Positions 42,873 to 50,776 of a DNA stretch of 64,000 nt are shown here, piece after piece. The stretch is from Planctomycetota bacterium (GTDB lineage Bacteria; Planctomycetota; UBA1135; GCA-002686595), in NCBI GenBank assembly GCA_012959525.1, contig DUDB01000029.1, positions 1-64,000 on the forward strand, in the 5' to 3' direction. How positions within the stretch are numbered: position 1 is the stretch's first letter; the number at the start of each line of letters is the position of its first letter. The position numbers and the translations under genes were made by a program. The notes under the pieces are model-generated. The model was given only the letters and a program-made list of their open reading frames with translations. It was not told where the DNA came from and searched no databases.

Positions 42873-43667
42873 CTACTGCCCGGCCTCCTCGTCACCCAGG
42901 TTGTCCTTGATGCGCACGACCTGATACTCGATCTCCGCCTTGACCGATCCGATCTTGTTGCGCTCGTTCTTGACGTTGAACTGACCGATGGCCAACGGCC
43001 CGCCGCTCCCGTCTTCCAACGCGGGCTCCTGGCTGGCCACGATCATGTCGGTCACCGACTCAGCGCTGGACAGGAGCGTAAAGGTGACACTCGTACGCTC
43101 CACCGCTCCGAGCCCACTGCGGGACCCAAAGCCCGGATCGAGCTTAACGGCGATACGGCTGATGCGATGGACGCCAGCGTCCGCGGCGAGTCGCGCCACG
43201 CGCTCCAAGAGGTCCAAGGCCTCAAGCCGACGCTCGATCTCCGGCAGGCTGTTGGTCTCCAGCATCTCAATGCCCCATCCATCGGGGTAGTTCATGCGAC
43301 GGCGGCTGGCTAGGAGGTCGAGGTCCTCACGCACCTCCTCCACGCGCGTGAAGTAGATCCCGCTCGCTGAGCCGGCACCCGCCTCGACAACGAAGCCGGG
43401 ACGCGGCCGGAAAGCCGTAGCCCCGGACATGACGCGGATGGCCTCGAGCAGGGCATCATTTTCCTCACCGGCAGCATCGCGATGGGCGGTGGAGTAGCGC
43501 TCGGTCTTGAGGTCTCCACGATTGCGGTTGCGTAGGCGCTTGGCCGTGCCCAAGTCCTCGCCGTAGAGGCTCTGCACCACGAGCAGACCGATCACGAAGA
43601 CGAGAATGCCGCTGCCAAGGGTGACAAGGAAGCGCTTGTTCTCTTGCCAGTAGTCGTTCATGTCCAT
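42873..43667 (-). CDS. PilO/GspM-like inner-membrane protein
   Basis: 264 residues. Short cytoplasmic N-terminus (MDMNDYWQENKRF), one helix (about 13-33; LVTLGSGILVFVIGLLVVQS), a charged stretch and two ferredoxin-like halves (ALDLLERVARLAADAGVHRI; SVTFTLLSSAESVTDMIVAS). Size, topology and position right after a PilM-PilN fusion identify it as the PilO-type partner, although sequence similarity is weak as usual for this family. The ATG lies two bases after the PilM-PilN stop. Confidence 0.7.
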   Translation of the reverse strand: MDMNDYWQENKRFLVTLGSGILVFVIGLLVVQSLYGEDLGTAKRLRNRNRGDLKTERYSTAHRDAAGEENDALLEAIRVMSGATAFRPRPGFVVEAGAGSASGIYFTRVEEVREDLDLLASRRRMNYPDGWGIEMLETNSLPEIERRLEALDLLERVARLAADAGVHRISRIAVKLDPGFGSRSGLGAVERTSVTFTLLSSAESVTDMIVASQEPALEDGSGGPLAIGQFNVKNERNKIGSVKAEIEYQVVRIKDNLGDEEAGQ

Positions 43668-43669
43668 GG

Positions 43670-45367
43670 CTAGTACTCCTCCCCTCCGTCATCATCCGCG
43701 TCGCCGTCAGCCTCGGGTGGTGGCACACCGAACAGGCATAGGTCCAAGGAGAACTGGTCCCGGTCGATGGACTCTTTCATCCGACCGCCGCCCTTGCCAT
43801 CCCCCACGAGTGCCTCGCGCATGGTGCGCGTCATCTCCTGGAACTGGCGGCTGGGGGAGTCGGTTCCGGGCCGGATCATGCCACGCACCATGAGCATCGG
43901 CCGCTCGGCGTTGCGCTCGACTCCCAGCTCTGGGTCAAAGGTCCACTCACTGTTCAGCTCAGAGACCCAGAAGTCGCTGGGCAGGGAGTTGTCGAGCTGA
44001 CTCATCGCACGCGCGCCCTGTTCACCCAAACCCGCGACCCACTGAAGCTGTGAGGCGAGCACCCGCAGGGACTCGTTCTCCTCGATCAACTGCTCAGCCT
44101 CGCGATGGATCCGAGTGGCTCGAGAGAGGCGAGACTGTAGCCCGGCGTTCTCGCTATTGACCCGGTCAAGTTCATCGGCGAGGTGGACCGTTTTGAAACC
44201 CAGGTAGCAGACGGCCAACACGGCGGCCGCGATGAGCCAGATGGTCTCGCCCCAGAAGGCTCGCTTCTTGGCCAGGCTGGCTGGCAGAATCTCTAGGCTG
44301 TAGGCATCTGAATCGGAGCCCATGGTGGCCAGCCCTAGGGCCACGACCGCCTCCAGCTTGAACTCTTCAAGCAGATCCGCGCTGGCCGCGTCCAGCTTGT
44401 CCGTCTCCACCATGCGGAAGGCGTCGAAGAGCTCCACAGTCACGCCCATGCCACCCGAGATGTACTGGGGCAAGCCGTCCAGGGCCGCGCCGCCGCCGCA
44501 GAGCATGACGCGATCCACCTTCAGGCCGCTGATCTTGACCTGACTCTTGCAGAACAGGATGGCCGACTGGAGCAATGACAGGACCTGACCCGCGGCGCCC
44601 ATGATGGCGCGGCTGGCTTTCTCATGGTTGGGGGTCGGGTGGGCGGCTCCTGGACGCAAGCTGGCGTACTTCAGCTTGAGCTTCTCGGCCTGTGCCGGGC
44701 CCACGTTGAAGCGCTGGGCCAGGGCCTGGTCAAAGAGCCGGCTACCCCCTGAGAGGTTGCGCGCAAACAAGAGATCCGGTCCCCGGGCGATGACCACGTC
44801 GATGTTGTCGTGACCAATATTGGCTAGGAGGACGGTCTCGTCTTCCACCACGCCGAAGTGCGTCCAGGCGTTGTGCAGGGCGATGGCGCTGGGACTGAAG
44901 CTGTCCAGGTTCCCGCCCGTCAGGGCCAGGCCCTCAAGGTGGTCGTCCAGGAGGCCTTCGCGTGCCATTGCCAAGAGGACCACGTCCTCGCCTTCCACCT
45001 CGGGGAGCTCGGGCAGGAGGTTGAAGTCGCTCGCCACCTCGGTACCGGACTGATCACCTATCTCGGATACCTCGAACCGCATCAGGTTGCGCAGCTGCCA
45101 GTCGGGCACCCGCGGCACGCGGGTGTAGCGCACGTTGACGTCACGCCCGGTCAGCCCCACCCGTGCCGCCACGGGCTTGAAGCCCTGAGCTAGCTCCTCC
45201 CAACCGCTCATCAACCAACTGGAGTCCCCTTCACCCGTACTGGAGCTCACGGAGGGATTGGCACGGGCGTTGAAGTCCGTGACGTGGAAGGTGTTCCCCT
45301 TGTACTGTCCGCACAGGGCAATGGCCGAACCGGCACCTACGTCGATACCTGTGGAGGTGCGCGCCAT
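43670..45367 (-). CDS. PilM-PilN fusion (actin-like ATPase plus membrane partner)
   Basis: 565 residues. Residues 1-355 are a PilM/GspL-type actin fold: TGIDVGAGSAIALCGQYKG, RVPDWQLRNLMRFEVSEIGD, TVLLANIGHDNIDVVIARG, KVDRVMLCGGGAALDGLPQY. Residues about 370-395 are a membrane helix (WLIAAAVLAVCYLGFKTVHL), then a coiled coil (RVNSENAGLQSRLSRATRIH) and a PilN-like periplasmic part with VSELNSEWTFDP. In most bacteria PilM and PilN are separate and joined by the PilN N-terminal peptide; GspL carries both. The ATG overlaps the upstream stop by one base (TAATG). Confidence 0.8.
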   Translation of the reverse strand: MARTSTGIDVGAGSAIALCGQYKGNTFHVTDFNARANPSVSSSTGEGDSSWLMSGWEELAQGFKPVAARVGLTGRDVNVRYTRVPRVPDWQLRNLMRFEVSEIGDQSGTEVASDFNLLPELPEVEGEDVVLLAMAREGLLDDHLEGLALTGGNLDSFSPSAIALHNAWTHFGVVEDETVLLANIGHDNIDVVIARGPDLLFARNLSGGSRLFDQALAQRFNVGPAQAEKLKLKYASLRPGAAHPTPNHEKASRAIMGAAGQVLSLLQSAILFCKSQVKISGLKVDRVMLCGGGAALDGLPQYISGGMGVTVELFDAFRMVETDKLDAASADLLEEFKLEAVVALGLATMGSDSDAYSLEILPASLAKKRAFWGETIWLIAAAVLAVCYLGFKTVHLADELDRVNSENAGLQSRLSRATRIHREAEQLIEENESLRVLASQLQWVAGLGEQGARAMSQLDNSLPSDFWVSELNSEWTFDPELGVERNAERPMLMVRGMIRPGTDSPSRQFQEMTRTMREALVGDGKGGGRMKESIDRDQFSLDLCLFGVPPPEADGDADDDGGEEY

Positions 45368-47439
45368 TACTGATTCTCTCCGCTGCCGAGGGACACGTGA
45401 TACTCCTCTTGGAGATAGGATCGCATGCGCGCCACCAACCCTTTGGCGTCGCGACTCTCAAGGGTCTGAAGGATGGACTGCAAGCGCTGCACCTCGCGAC
45501 GGTCGAGGTCGGTTTCCAGGGCCGCCAGGTCCTCATCCACGCGAGCCACCATGGCCTGGGCCCCGCTCTCGACCTCCGAGCCGGCGTAGCGACCGGCGAT
45601 GTCCCTCGCGTGGTTGCGGCACTCCCGATACAGGCCGGCCAGGCGGAAGAAACTCGCACGCTCGATCTGGCCCTCCAGGGAGCGCACGGCTTCAAAGCCC
45701 GTGCGCAGGAGAATGGCACGCTGAGATTCGGCGCGCTGCACGAGGTGATCCTCGAAGGGGTACCTATCGAGAAGTTGCTGCCAAAGGGTGAGGCACTCGC
45801 CCAAACGCCCTGTCCGCTCTGCCGCTTCCGCATCTGCGGCCAGGTTGATGGCAGTCGTGCGTTCCTCCTGGAAGCGCACCTGTATCAGGGGTTTAGCGCC
45901 GCTGGAGAGCTCAACGGTCACATGGAATGCCCCGGCCTTGCTCAAGCCGCGCACGTTTGAGGGCTCGCCCAGGGCCACGCGCAGGAGATTGACGCCCTTG
46001 CCAAGCACGAGGTCCGTCACGCCCTGCGCCTCAAAGTCCTCCTGCTGCAGAGCGTAGCCACCCTCCCCCATGGTCGCCAGACCACCGTCCAGTGAGCTCG
46101 GTTCGGCCGTCCAAACGAGGAGCAGCCCCGCACCACCGCCCGGGTCGAGCCGCACGCCGTTGGCCTCTTCGGTGAGTTGCAGGTCGATGGCGGCACGAGC
46201 CCTGGTGCCCGCCTGACGCAGGTGCATCCCTGAAAGCAGAGTGGCGTCAACCTTGAACAGGTTCAGATGGCGCCCCGTCTCGAAGAAACGGTACTCGTCA
46301 AGTACCGCTCGGGGTTCACCGCCCCCACTAGAAACAAGGCTGGCGTCATCCACGGAGACGCGCCCCGCATCATCCGGGTCATCCTCGCCGCCGCCATCCC
46401 CTTCCACCACGGCAGCCAGCAGGAGGCGTGCGCGGTCGTAGCCCTGGGGGACGGCCAAGGAGAGGGTCTGCTCAGCAAAAGCGGGGCTCTGAGAGATCGC
46501 ATCCCCAAAGCTCGCGTACGGGGTGGGATCTTGGGTTTGGCTGCCTCGGGCCAATTCGATTCCCAGTCGGAGCTGCGCCGCGCCCGAGACACGCACCCGG
46601 GCGCTGGCCACGAGCTGCTGGCTGTGGCGCACGTCCACCCATTGGGAAGCATGCACGGCGCTCTCACCCGCAACCAGGGAAGCGGACAGGCCGAGCTCTC
46701 CGGAGTAGGCGGCACGGGCCGAACTGCCGAATGCTGCCTCGCCCTCATCCAGGGCATCCCAATCATTGGGACCCTCAAACGAGAAGCCGTCTTCCAAGAG
46801 GTTGCCCACGAGGGCCGGCACGGGGCGTCCGCCGGAACTCTCGTCGCCGCCGCGACTCATGGCCCACCAGGCGCCAGCCGATCCGGCGGCGAGGAGGACA
46901 AGGAGCAGCGCACCCAGCGGTGACTTCTTTTTGGCTCTGGCCAGGTTCTCGGCGCTGATCGTGTGCTGTTCGCTCTCAGCCGGCGCGCTGGCGAGTGCGG
47001 GAGTCGGCTCAGCCCGAACCTGCGGGGCCCTCGCCGGAACACTACCGGGAATAGGGCGAGCAGGCTCTTCCAGAGTCAGCTCCCCCGAATCACCCTCGAG
47101 GACGATGTCGTCCATCCCACCGGAGTCATGATCCTGCTCGGCGTCGACTTGCGAGAGGGTGCAGTGAATCGCACCGAAGGTCACCCTCTGTCCAACTTCA
47201 AGGCGAGCTTCCAAGATCTTGGCGCTGCCGATGCGCGTGCCGTTGGTGCTCCCCAGATCGCGCACGCTGATCCCTTGATCGTCCACACTCAAGCGAGCGT
47301 GCGAGCCCGACACGGAGGCGTCAGCCAGCTGGAGGGATGAGCCCGACTTGCGGCCCACGGTGAATCCGTCCCCCTCAATGGGGAAGGACTGACCCTCTAG
47401 TGCGCCGTTCTCAACGCGTAGGGAATACCGATGGAGCAT
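45367..47439 (-). CDS. FHA-domain membrane protein heading the pseudopilin run
   Basis: 690 residues from ATG 47439. FHA domain at residues about 1-95 with all binding residues: FTVGRKSGSSLQL, VSGSHARLSV and LGSTNGTRIG, so it should read phosphothreonine. After an acidic Pro/Ala linker comes a helix (about 173-192; SPLGALLLVLLAAGSAGAWW). The outside part has two carbohydrate-binding-like beta-sandwiches (EDGFSFEGPNDWDALDEGEA, QLRLGIELARGSQTQDP; YALQQEDFEAQG) and a helical C-terminus. It could connect cytoplasmic Thr phosphorylation to machine assembly. A Ser/Thr kinase gene lies 3.3 kb upstream. Confidence 0.78.
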   Translation of the reverse strand: MLHRYSLRVENGALEGQSFPIEGDGFTVGRKSGSSLQLADASVSGSHARLSVDDQGISVRDLGSTNGTRIGSAKILEARLEVGQRVTFGAIHCTLSQVDAEQDHDSGGMDDIVLEGDSGELTLEEPARPIPGSVPARAPQVRAEPTPALASAPAESEQHTISAENLARAKKKSPLGALLLVLLAAGSAGAWWAMSRGGDESSGGRPVPALVGNLLEDGFSFEGPNDWDALDEGEAAFGSSARAAYSGELGLSASLVAGESAVHASQWVDVRHSQQLVASARVRVSGAAQLRLGIELARGSQTQDPTPYASFGDAISQSPAFAEQTLSLAVPQGYDRARLLLAAVVEGDGGGEDDPDDAGRVSVDDASLVSSGGGEPRAVLDEYRFFETGRHLNLFKVDATLLSGMHLRQAGTRARAAIDLQLTEEANGVRLDPGGGAGLLLVWTAEPSSLDGGLATMGEGGYALQQEDFEAQGVTDLVLGKGVNLLRVALGEPSNVRGLSKAGAFHVTVELSSGAKPLIQVRFQEERTTAINLAADAEAAERTGRLGECLTLWQQLLDRYPFEDHLVQRAESQRAILLRTGFEAVRSLEGQIERASFFRLAGLYRECRNHARDIAGRYAGSEVESGAQAMVARVDEDLAALETDLDRREVQRLQSILQTLESRDAKGLVARMRSYLQEEYHVSLGSGENQ

Positions 47440-47694
47440 GGACGGCGGAGGGGGGACGAGTCGACTCCCACCGCCAAGCAACCTGGAAAGGGGTGCCGAC
47501 CGTGGAGGGCTGGGGAGATTGTGGGGCGGGACGGGGCGCAGGGCCTATCCCCATTGGTGCGCCCGGTAACCCTCCCCGTGCCCACGGAAAGGGCAATGAG
47601 AACGCATCGGGCGGGGGCGAGGGTAGCGCAGAGGCGGGGCCCCCGCAAAGGGGACCTTTACTCCCTGGCTCCCTGGCTCTGGCCCCGGGGCTCC
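47440..47694. promoter_or_regulatory. Intergenic region between radC and the pseudopilin run
   Basis: 255 bases; the likely promoter region for the 21-kb minus-strand run, and the 3' end of radC. Bases 47634-47646 (GCGGGGCCCCCGC) are a GC palindrome 50 bases past the radC stop and may be a weak terminator. A short direct repeat CTCCCTGG occurs near 47660-47680. I see no convincing -10/-35. Confidence 0.35.
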
Positions 47695-48306
47695 TCAGAA
47701 GCCCATGGATTCCCGCAATGAGACCCAACGGCCATGCCCCAAGACCACGTGATCCAGCAAGGGTACGCCCACCAGGCGGCCCACCTCCAGGAGCCTCCGG
47801 GTCACGGCCTTGTCCTCTGAACTGGGCTCTGGGTCCCCTGAAGGGTGGTTGTGCGCCACGATCAGCGCTGCGGCCCCACGCCTGAGGGCGGGCGCGAACA
47901 CCTCCCGGGGATGGACCAGGGAGGAGGTCAGGGTGCCCAGACTGACGATCTGTCGCCCCTTCAGGCGGTGCCTGGGATCCAAGAAGAGTGCGTGAAAGCT
48001 CTCCTGTTGCTCCCCGCGCAGCTCTGGCGCCAGGAGGCGGTAGACCGCCTCCGGCCTACTAAAGTGAGGGCACGGATCCAGCCGCTCCCGCTCGACCCAG
48101 CGCCCGAGGGCAAAGGCCGCTTCCAGGCGTCCAGCCTGGCCGGGGGTCAAGGCGTGACCCTGGGTGAGCTCTTCCCCGCAGAGCCGCGACAAGCCGTGGA
48201 GGCCGTACATGGCGAGCAACTCTCTGGCCGGTTCCCCCTCGCTGGCCCTGCCCCCGATGAGCCTGGACAGAAGTGCCTCGGGCTGCGGATCGGGGGAGAC
48301 TATCAC
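47695..48306 (-). CDS. radC: RadC/JAMM-domain protein
   Basis: Metal-dependent MPN/JAB-type fold often annotated as DNA repair protein RadC; the true activity is unclear in the family. 203 residues if started at GTG 48306. The frame is open to 48492, but the first 60 residues there look non-coding. N-terminal helical part with ARELLAMYGLHGLSRLCGEE. JAMM motif AHNHPSGDPEPSSEDKAVT with both His, Ser and Asp intact, then LLDHVVLGHGRWVSLRESG-type ending. No ATG start exists near the conserved N-terminus. It runs towards the FHA gene on the same strand. Confidence 0.88.
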   Translation of the reverse strand: MIVSPDPQPEALLSRLIGGRASEGEPARELLAMYGLHGLSRLCGEELTQGHALTPGQAGRLEAAFALGRWVERERLDPCPHFSRPEAVYRLLAPELRGEQQESFHALFLDPRHRLKGRQIVSLGTLTSSLVHPREVFAPALRRGAAALIVAHNHPSGDPEPSSEDKAVTRRLLEVGRLVGVPLLDHVVLGHGRWVSLRESMGF

Positions 48307-48473
48307 ACCTTGAATGACGCTTGCCCGCCGGGGCGGTGTCCTGGCGAACTCCAATTCCCGCAAATGGGAAGGTTCAAATTTTGCTTTTGGATTGTGGGAA
48401 TCAACCCAGGCTCCCTGGCCGAAGTGGATTCCTGCCGGGCCTTCTGGCCCGCGAACGAAGCGAAGGAGGAAAC

Positions 48474-48611
48474 GTGAGCATTCTTGCAACAATCCTAGGC
48501 GCGGCCCTCTTGGGGGTCTGGTTGGTGGAATCCCTGATTTTCGCCTACTACTGGCGCAATTTGGAGCGAAGCGGGAATGCGCGGCCCCTCAAGCCCATCC
48601 CTACGGGATAG
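48474..48611 (+). CDS. Very small membrane protein (45 residues) with its own terminator
   Basis: GTG at 48474 is preceded by GAAGGAGGAA, the strongest Shine-Dalgarno I noticed in the window. The peptide MSILATILGAALLGVWLVES continues with IFAYYWRNLERSGNARPLK: a single hydrophobic helix followed by a basic tail, so an inner-membrane protein with the C-terminus probably inside. It is alone on the plus strand between two minus-strand genes and ends 52 bases before an intrinsic terminator. I do not recognise a family. Confidence 0.6.
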   Translation: MSILATILGAALLGVWLVESLIFAYYWRNLERSGNARPLKPIPTG

Positions 48612-48662
48612 GCCAAAGGGTCGAAGGGGGGGCCTCCCCCACATTGGACGGGAGAGGCTGAC

Positions 48663-48710
48663 GAGCGGCCGCGCTTAGAGCACAAGCTCAAGGCGGCTGC
48701 TCTCTTTTGT
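48663..48710 (+). terminator. Intrinsic terminator after the 45-residue membrane protein gene
   Basis: Bases 48663-48702 fold into one long hairpin: outer arms GAGCGGCCGC and GGCGGCTGCTC, inner arm TTAGAGC with GCTCAA, and an ACAA loop. About 17 pairs with one bulge. It is followed by TCTTTTGT. It points away from the small ORF and lies just before the converging peptidase gene. Confidence 0.75.
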
Positions 48711-48728
48711 CCCGACCCCCGGGTGCTC

Positions 48729-49913
48729 TCAGCGGGGTGGAAACACGTCCTCGAGCAGGGAATCCAGCTCCAAGCCCACACGCGCCTTAAAGACGGCCCC
48801 TGGAGAGACGCCCTTCGGATCACCCTCGATCATCTCCTGCAGCAGGTGGGCGCCGAAGTGGCTCTCGATGTGGGCCACCAGCAGAAGCGACTGTGCGTAG
48901 GCGCGCTCGATAGCCTTCGGGTCCTCCCACTTGGCGAGGGAGCCTTTCAGTTGATCCAGAGGGAAGGGCCGCTCTGAGCCCATCGCCTTCCGCGCGCGCT
49001 CCAGGTCACCGGCCGCCGGGCCCTGGCGCCCTCGCTCCAGCCATTGGGCCAAGCCCTCGTTGAGCCAACCGGGAACCGAGGTTCCACCGGCCCCGTGAAC
49101 GAAAGCGTGCAGCAGCTCGTGGCGCAGGACACTCACCACGCGCACCAGTTCACGCGAGAGGTCTGCCACGGGAACGCGAATCGTGCCGTCGTACACGCCC
49201 CCAGCCCAGGCCCCCACCCGCGTCACCTCACTGAAGCCCTCCTGAGTGTAGATCACCACGCGAATGGGCTGGCCGCGATCGGCGGGCCGCGTGCCGAATC
49301 GCTCCCCATATTCCAGATAGGCATTTTCCAACGCCAGCACCAGGGTCTGGACGTCGGCGCGTACCTCCGTTCGATTCAGGTCGAAGGCCACCTCGAAGTG
49401 CAGAGTGTGTCGGGTGAAGAAGCCCTCCTCGACCTCCTCACTGCGACGGTATCGATCCAGGAGGTCGGACAGATCAAGGCGCTCGGGATGCAGGTCCACG
49501 GCCTGCTGTAGGAGTTCAATCGAGCGCGTGCGGTCCCAGGAATCTCCGGCGTGCAGGGACATCGCCCAGCGCGCGTAGGTCTCGGCCAGGTTATGGGCGT
49601 AGACGGCTTCATTCGGGCGTGCGGCCAGACAAGCGGCGAAGTTCTCAGCGGCTTCTTCGAAAGCGTCCCTCTCCAGGGCCCCGATGCCCGCCTTGTTACG
49701 CGCCGTCCAGGGAGAACGCGTGAGGGAAGGTACGGCGGTCTGCTCAGTAGGCGCGGGCTCAGGGGCGAAGGTCGGGCCCGCGTCCCCGAGGCCTTCAGGG
49801 GTCTGGGTACGGGCGGGCCCCGATGGGGCGCGAAAGCCCTCCAAGAACCGATGCCCCATCAGGAGCACGAACAATGCCACCAGAGCGGCGACCAAGGTGA
49901 ATTTAAACTTCAT
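48729..49913 (-). CDS. Gluzincin-type membrane-anchored metallopeptidase (peptidase MA-like)
   Basis: 394 residues. N-terminal helix (about 5-22; FTLVAALVALFVLLMG) anchors it or acts as a signal. A short helical segment (about 75-150, TPR-like ALERDAFEEAAENFAACLAA) is followed by the catalytic part: LRHELLHAFVHG has the HExxH zinc motif, and WLNEGLAQWLE supplies the downstream Glu typical of gluzincins. Acts outside the cytoplasm. The start overlaps the stop of the YkgJ gene by 4 bases. Substrate unknown. Confidence 0.82.
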   Translation of the reverse strand: MKFKFTLVAALVALFVLLMGHRFLEGFRAPSGPARTQTPEGLGDAGPTFAPEPAPTEQTAVPSLTRSPWTARNKAGIGALERDAFEEAAENFAACLAARPNEAVYAHNLAETYARWAMSLHAGDSWDRTRSIELLQQAVDLHPERLDLSDLLDRYRRSEEVEEGFFTRHTLHFEVAFDLNRTEVRADVQTLVLALENAYLEYGERFGTRPADRGQPIRVVIYTQEGFSEVTRVGAWAGGVYDGTIRVPVADLSRELVRVVSVLRHELLHAFVHGAGGTSVPGWLNEGLAQWLERGRQGPAAGDLERARKAMGSERPFPLDQLKGSLAKWEDPKAIERAYAQSLLLVAHIESHFGAHLLQEMIEGDPKGVSPGAVFKARVGLELDSLLEDVFPPR

Positions 49914-50770
49914 GCTCCGCCCCCCTCTCGCCCTATTCCTCGGGCACCGGCCATGGCTGGGAAGAGGCCGTAGCTCGCAGGATACCCCAAGCCAGATTCC
50001 AGTTTCCGCACCCGTGCCAAGTAGGACTCGTGCAACGCCTCCAGCTCATCACGTTTGGAGTCGTCACAATAATAGGTACGACAGCCGAGCGGGCGACCTT
50101 CGCGGGCCTGACAGCGGCCGGCCACGTGATAGGGGCAGCGGCCCTCGGCCTCGGGTTCAGGGGCGTGAGGATGGCGGTCGGCGGTGAAGTCGGTTTCCAG
50201 CCCTGTGGCGTAGAGCTCGTGGTCGGCCTCTTCGAAGCGGCAGCACAGGCCACTCATCTCGCACCGGGGAGAGAGGTCGTTCAACTCGACTTCCAGTTCT
50301 GCGTAGAGGGCCTCGAGTTCGGCGAATGCGCGCTCGCGTAAATCCCCGGGAACGACCACTGCGATTCCCGGGCACACCGCGCGCGCATTCTCGAAGCCGC
50401 TCGCGTCACCCAGTACGCTGGGCCAGTAGGGAAACGTCCGACAGTGGACCGGACGCTGCTCGTAGACGGTGCACTCGCGCGTGCCCTCCAGCAGAACACA
50501 GCGTCCCTGATCGTCCCGCAGAGACGTGCGCAAATGCCCGCTCTTGGGGTCGGGCACCTGGCGCACGTGGCGGGTGGCAAAGGCCGCAGGCTCCATGGCC
50601 AAGGTGGTGGCCAGGGCCTCGATCTCCCCGTCTTCGAGCCAGACGTGCCCCTCACCAAAAGTGCAGCAGCGGCCGGACCGCTGGCAACCAAAGCGGAAGG
50701 GTACAACGCCCTCTAGGCCCGGATCTGGAGCACCCTGCGCGCTGGCTGGTTCTACTTCGGGCTTGTCCAT
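49910..50770 (-). CDS. YkgJ-family Cys-cluster protein, duplicated
   Basis: 286 residues. The family (UPF0153) has a zinc- or iron-binding Cys cluster of unknown role. Here the cluster occurs twice: GCQRSGRCCTFGEGHVWLED with ECTVYEQRPVHCRTFPYW, and CEMSGLCCRFEEADHELYAT with REGRPLGCRTYYCDD. The C-terminal 45 residues are a helical extension. Overlaps the peptidase gene and starts six bases after the kinase gene, so kinase, Cys-cluster protein and peptidase form a unit. Confidence 0.85.
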   Translation of the reverse strand: MDKPEVEPASAQGAPDPGLEGVVPFRFGCQRSGRCCTFGEGHVWLEDGEIEALATTLAMEPAAFATRHVRQVPDPKSGHLRTSLRDDQGRCVLLEGTRECTVYEQRPVHCRTFPYWPSVLGDASGFENARAVCPGIAVVVPGDLRERAFAELEALYAELEVELNDLSPRCEMSGLCCRFEEADHELYATGLETDFTADRHPHAPEPEAEGRCPYHVAGRCQAREGRPLGCRTYYCDDSKRDELEALHESYLARVRKLESGLGYPASYGLFPAMAGARGIGREGGGA

Positions 50771-50776
50771 CTGGGC

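Noticed and set aside
48307-48492. Longer N-terminus for radC
   Set aside because: The added residues overlap the strong ribosome site of the plus-strand small gene and show no RadC features.
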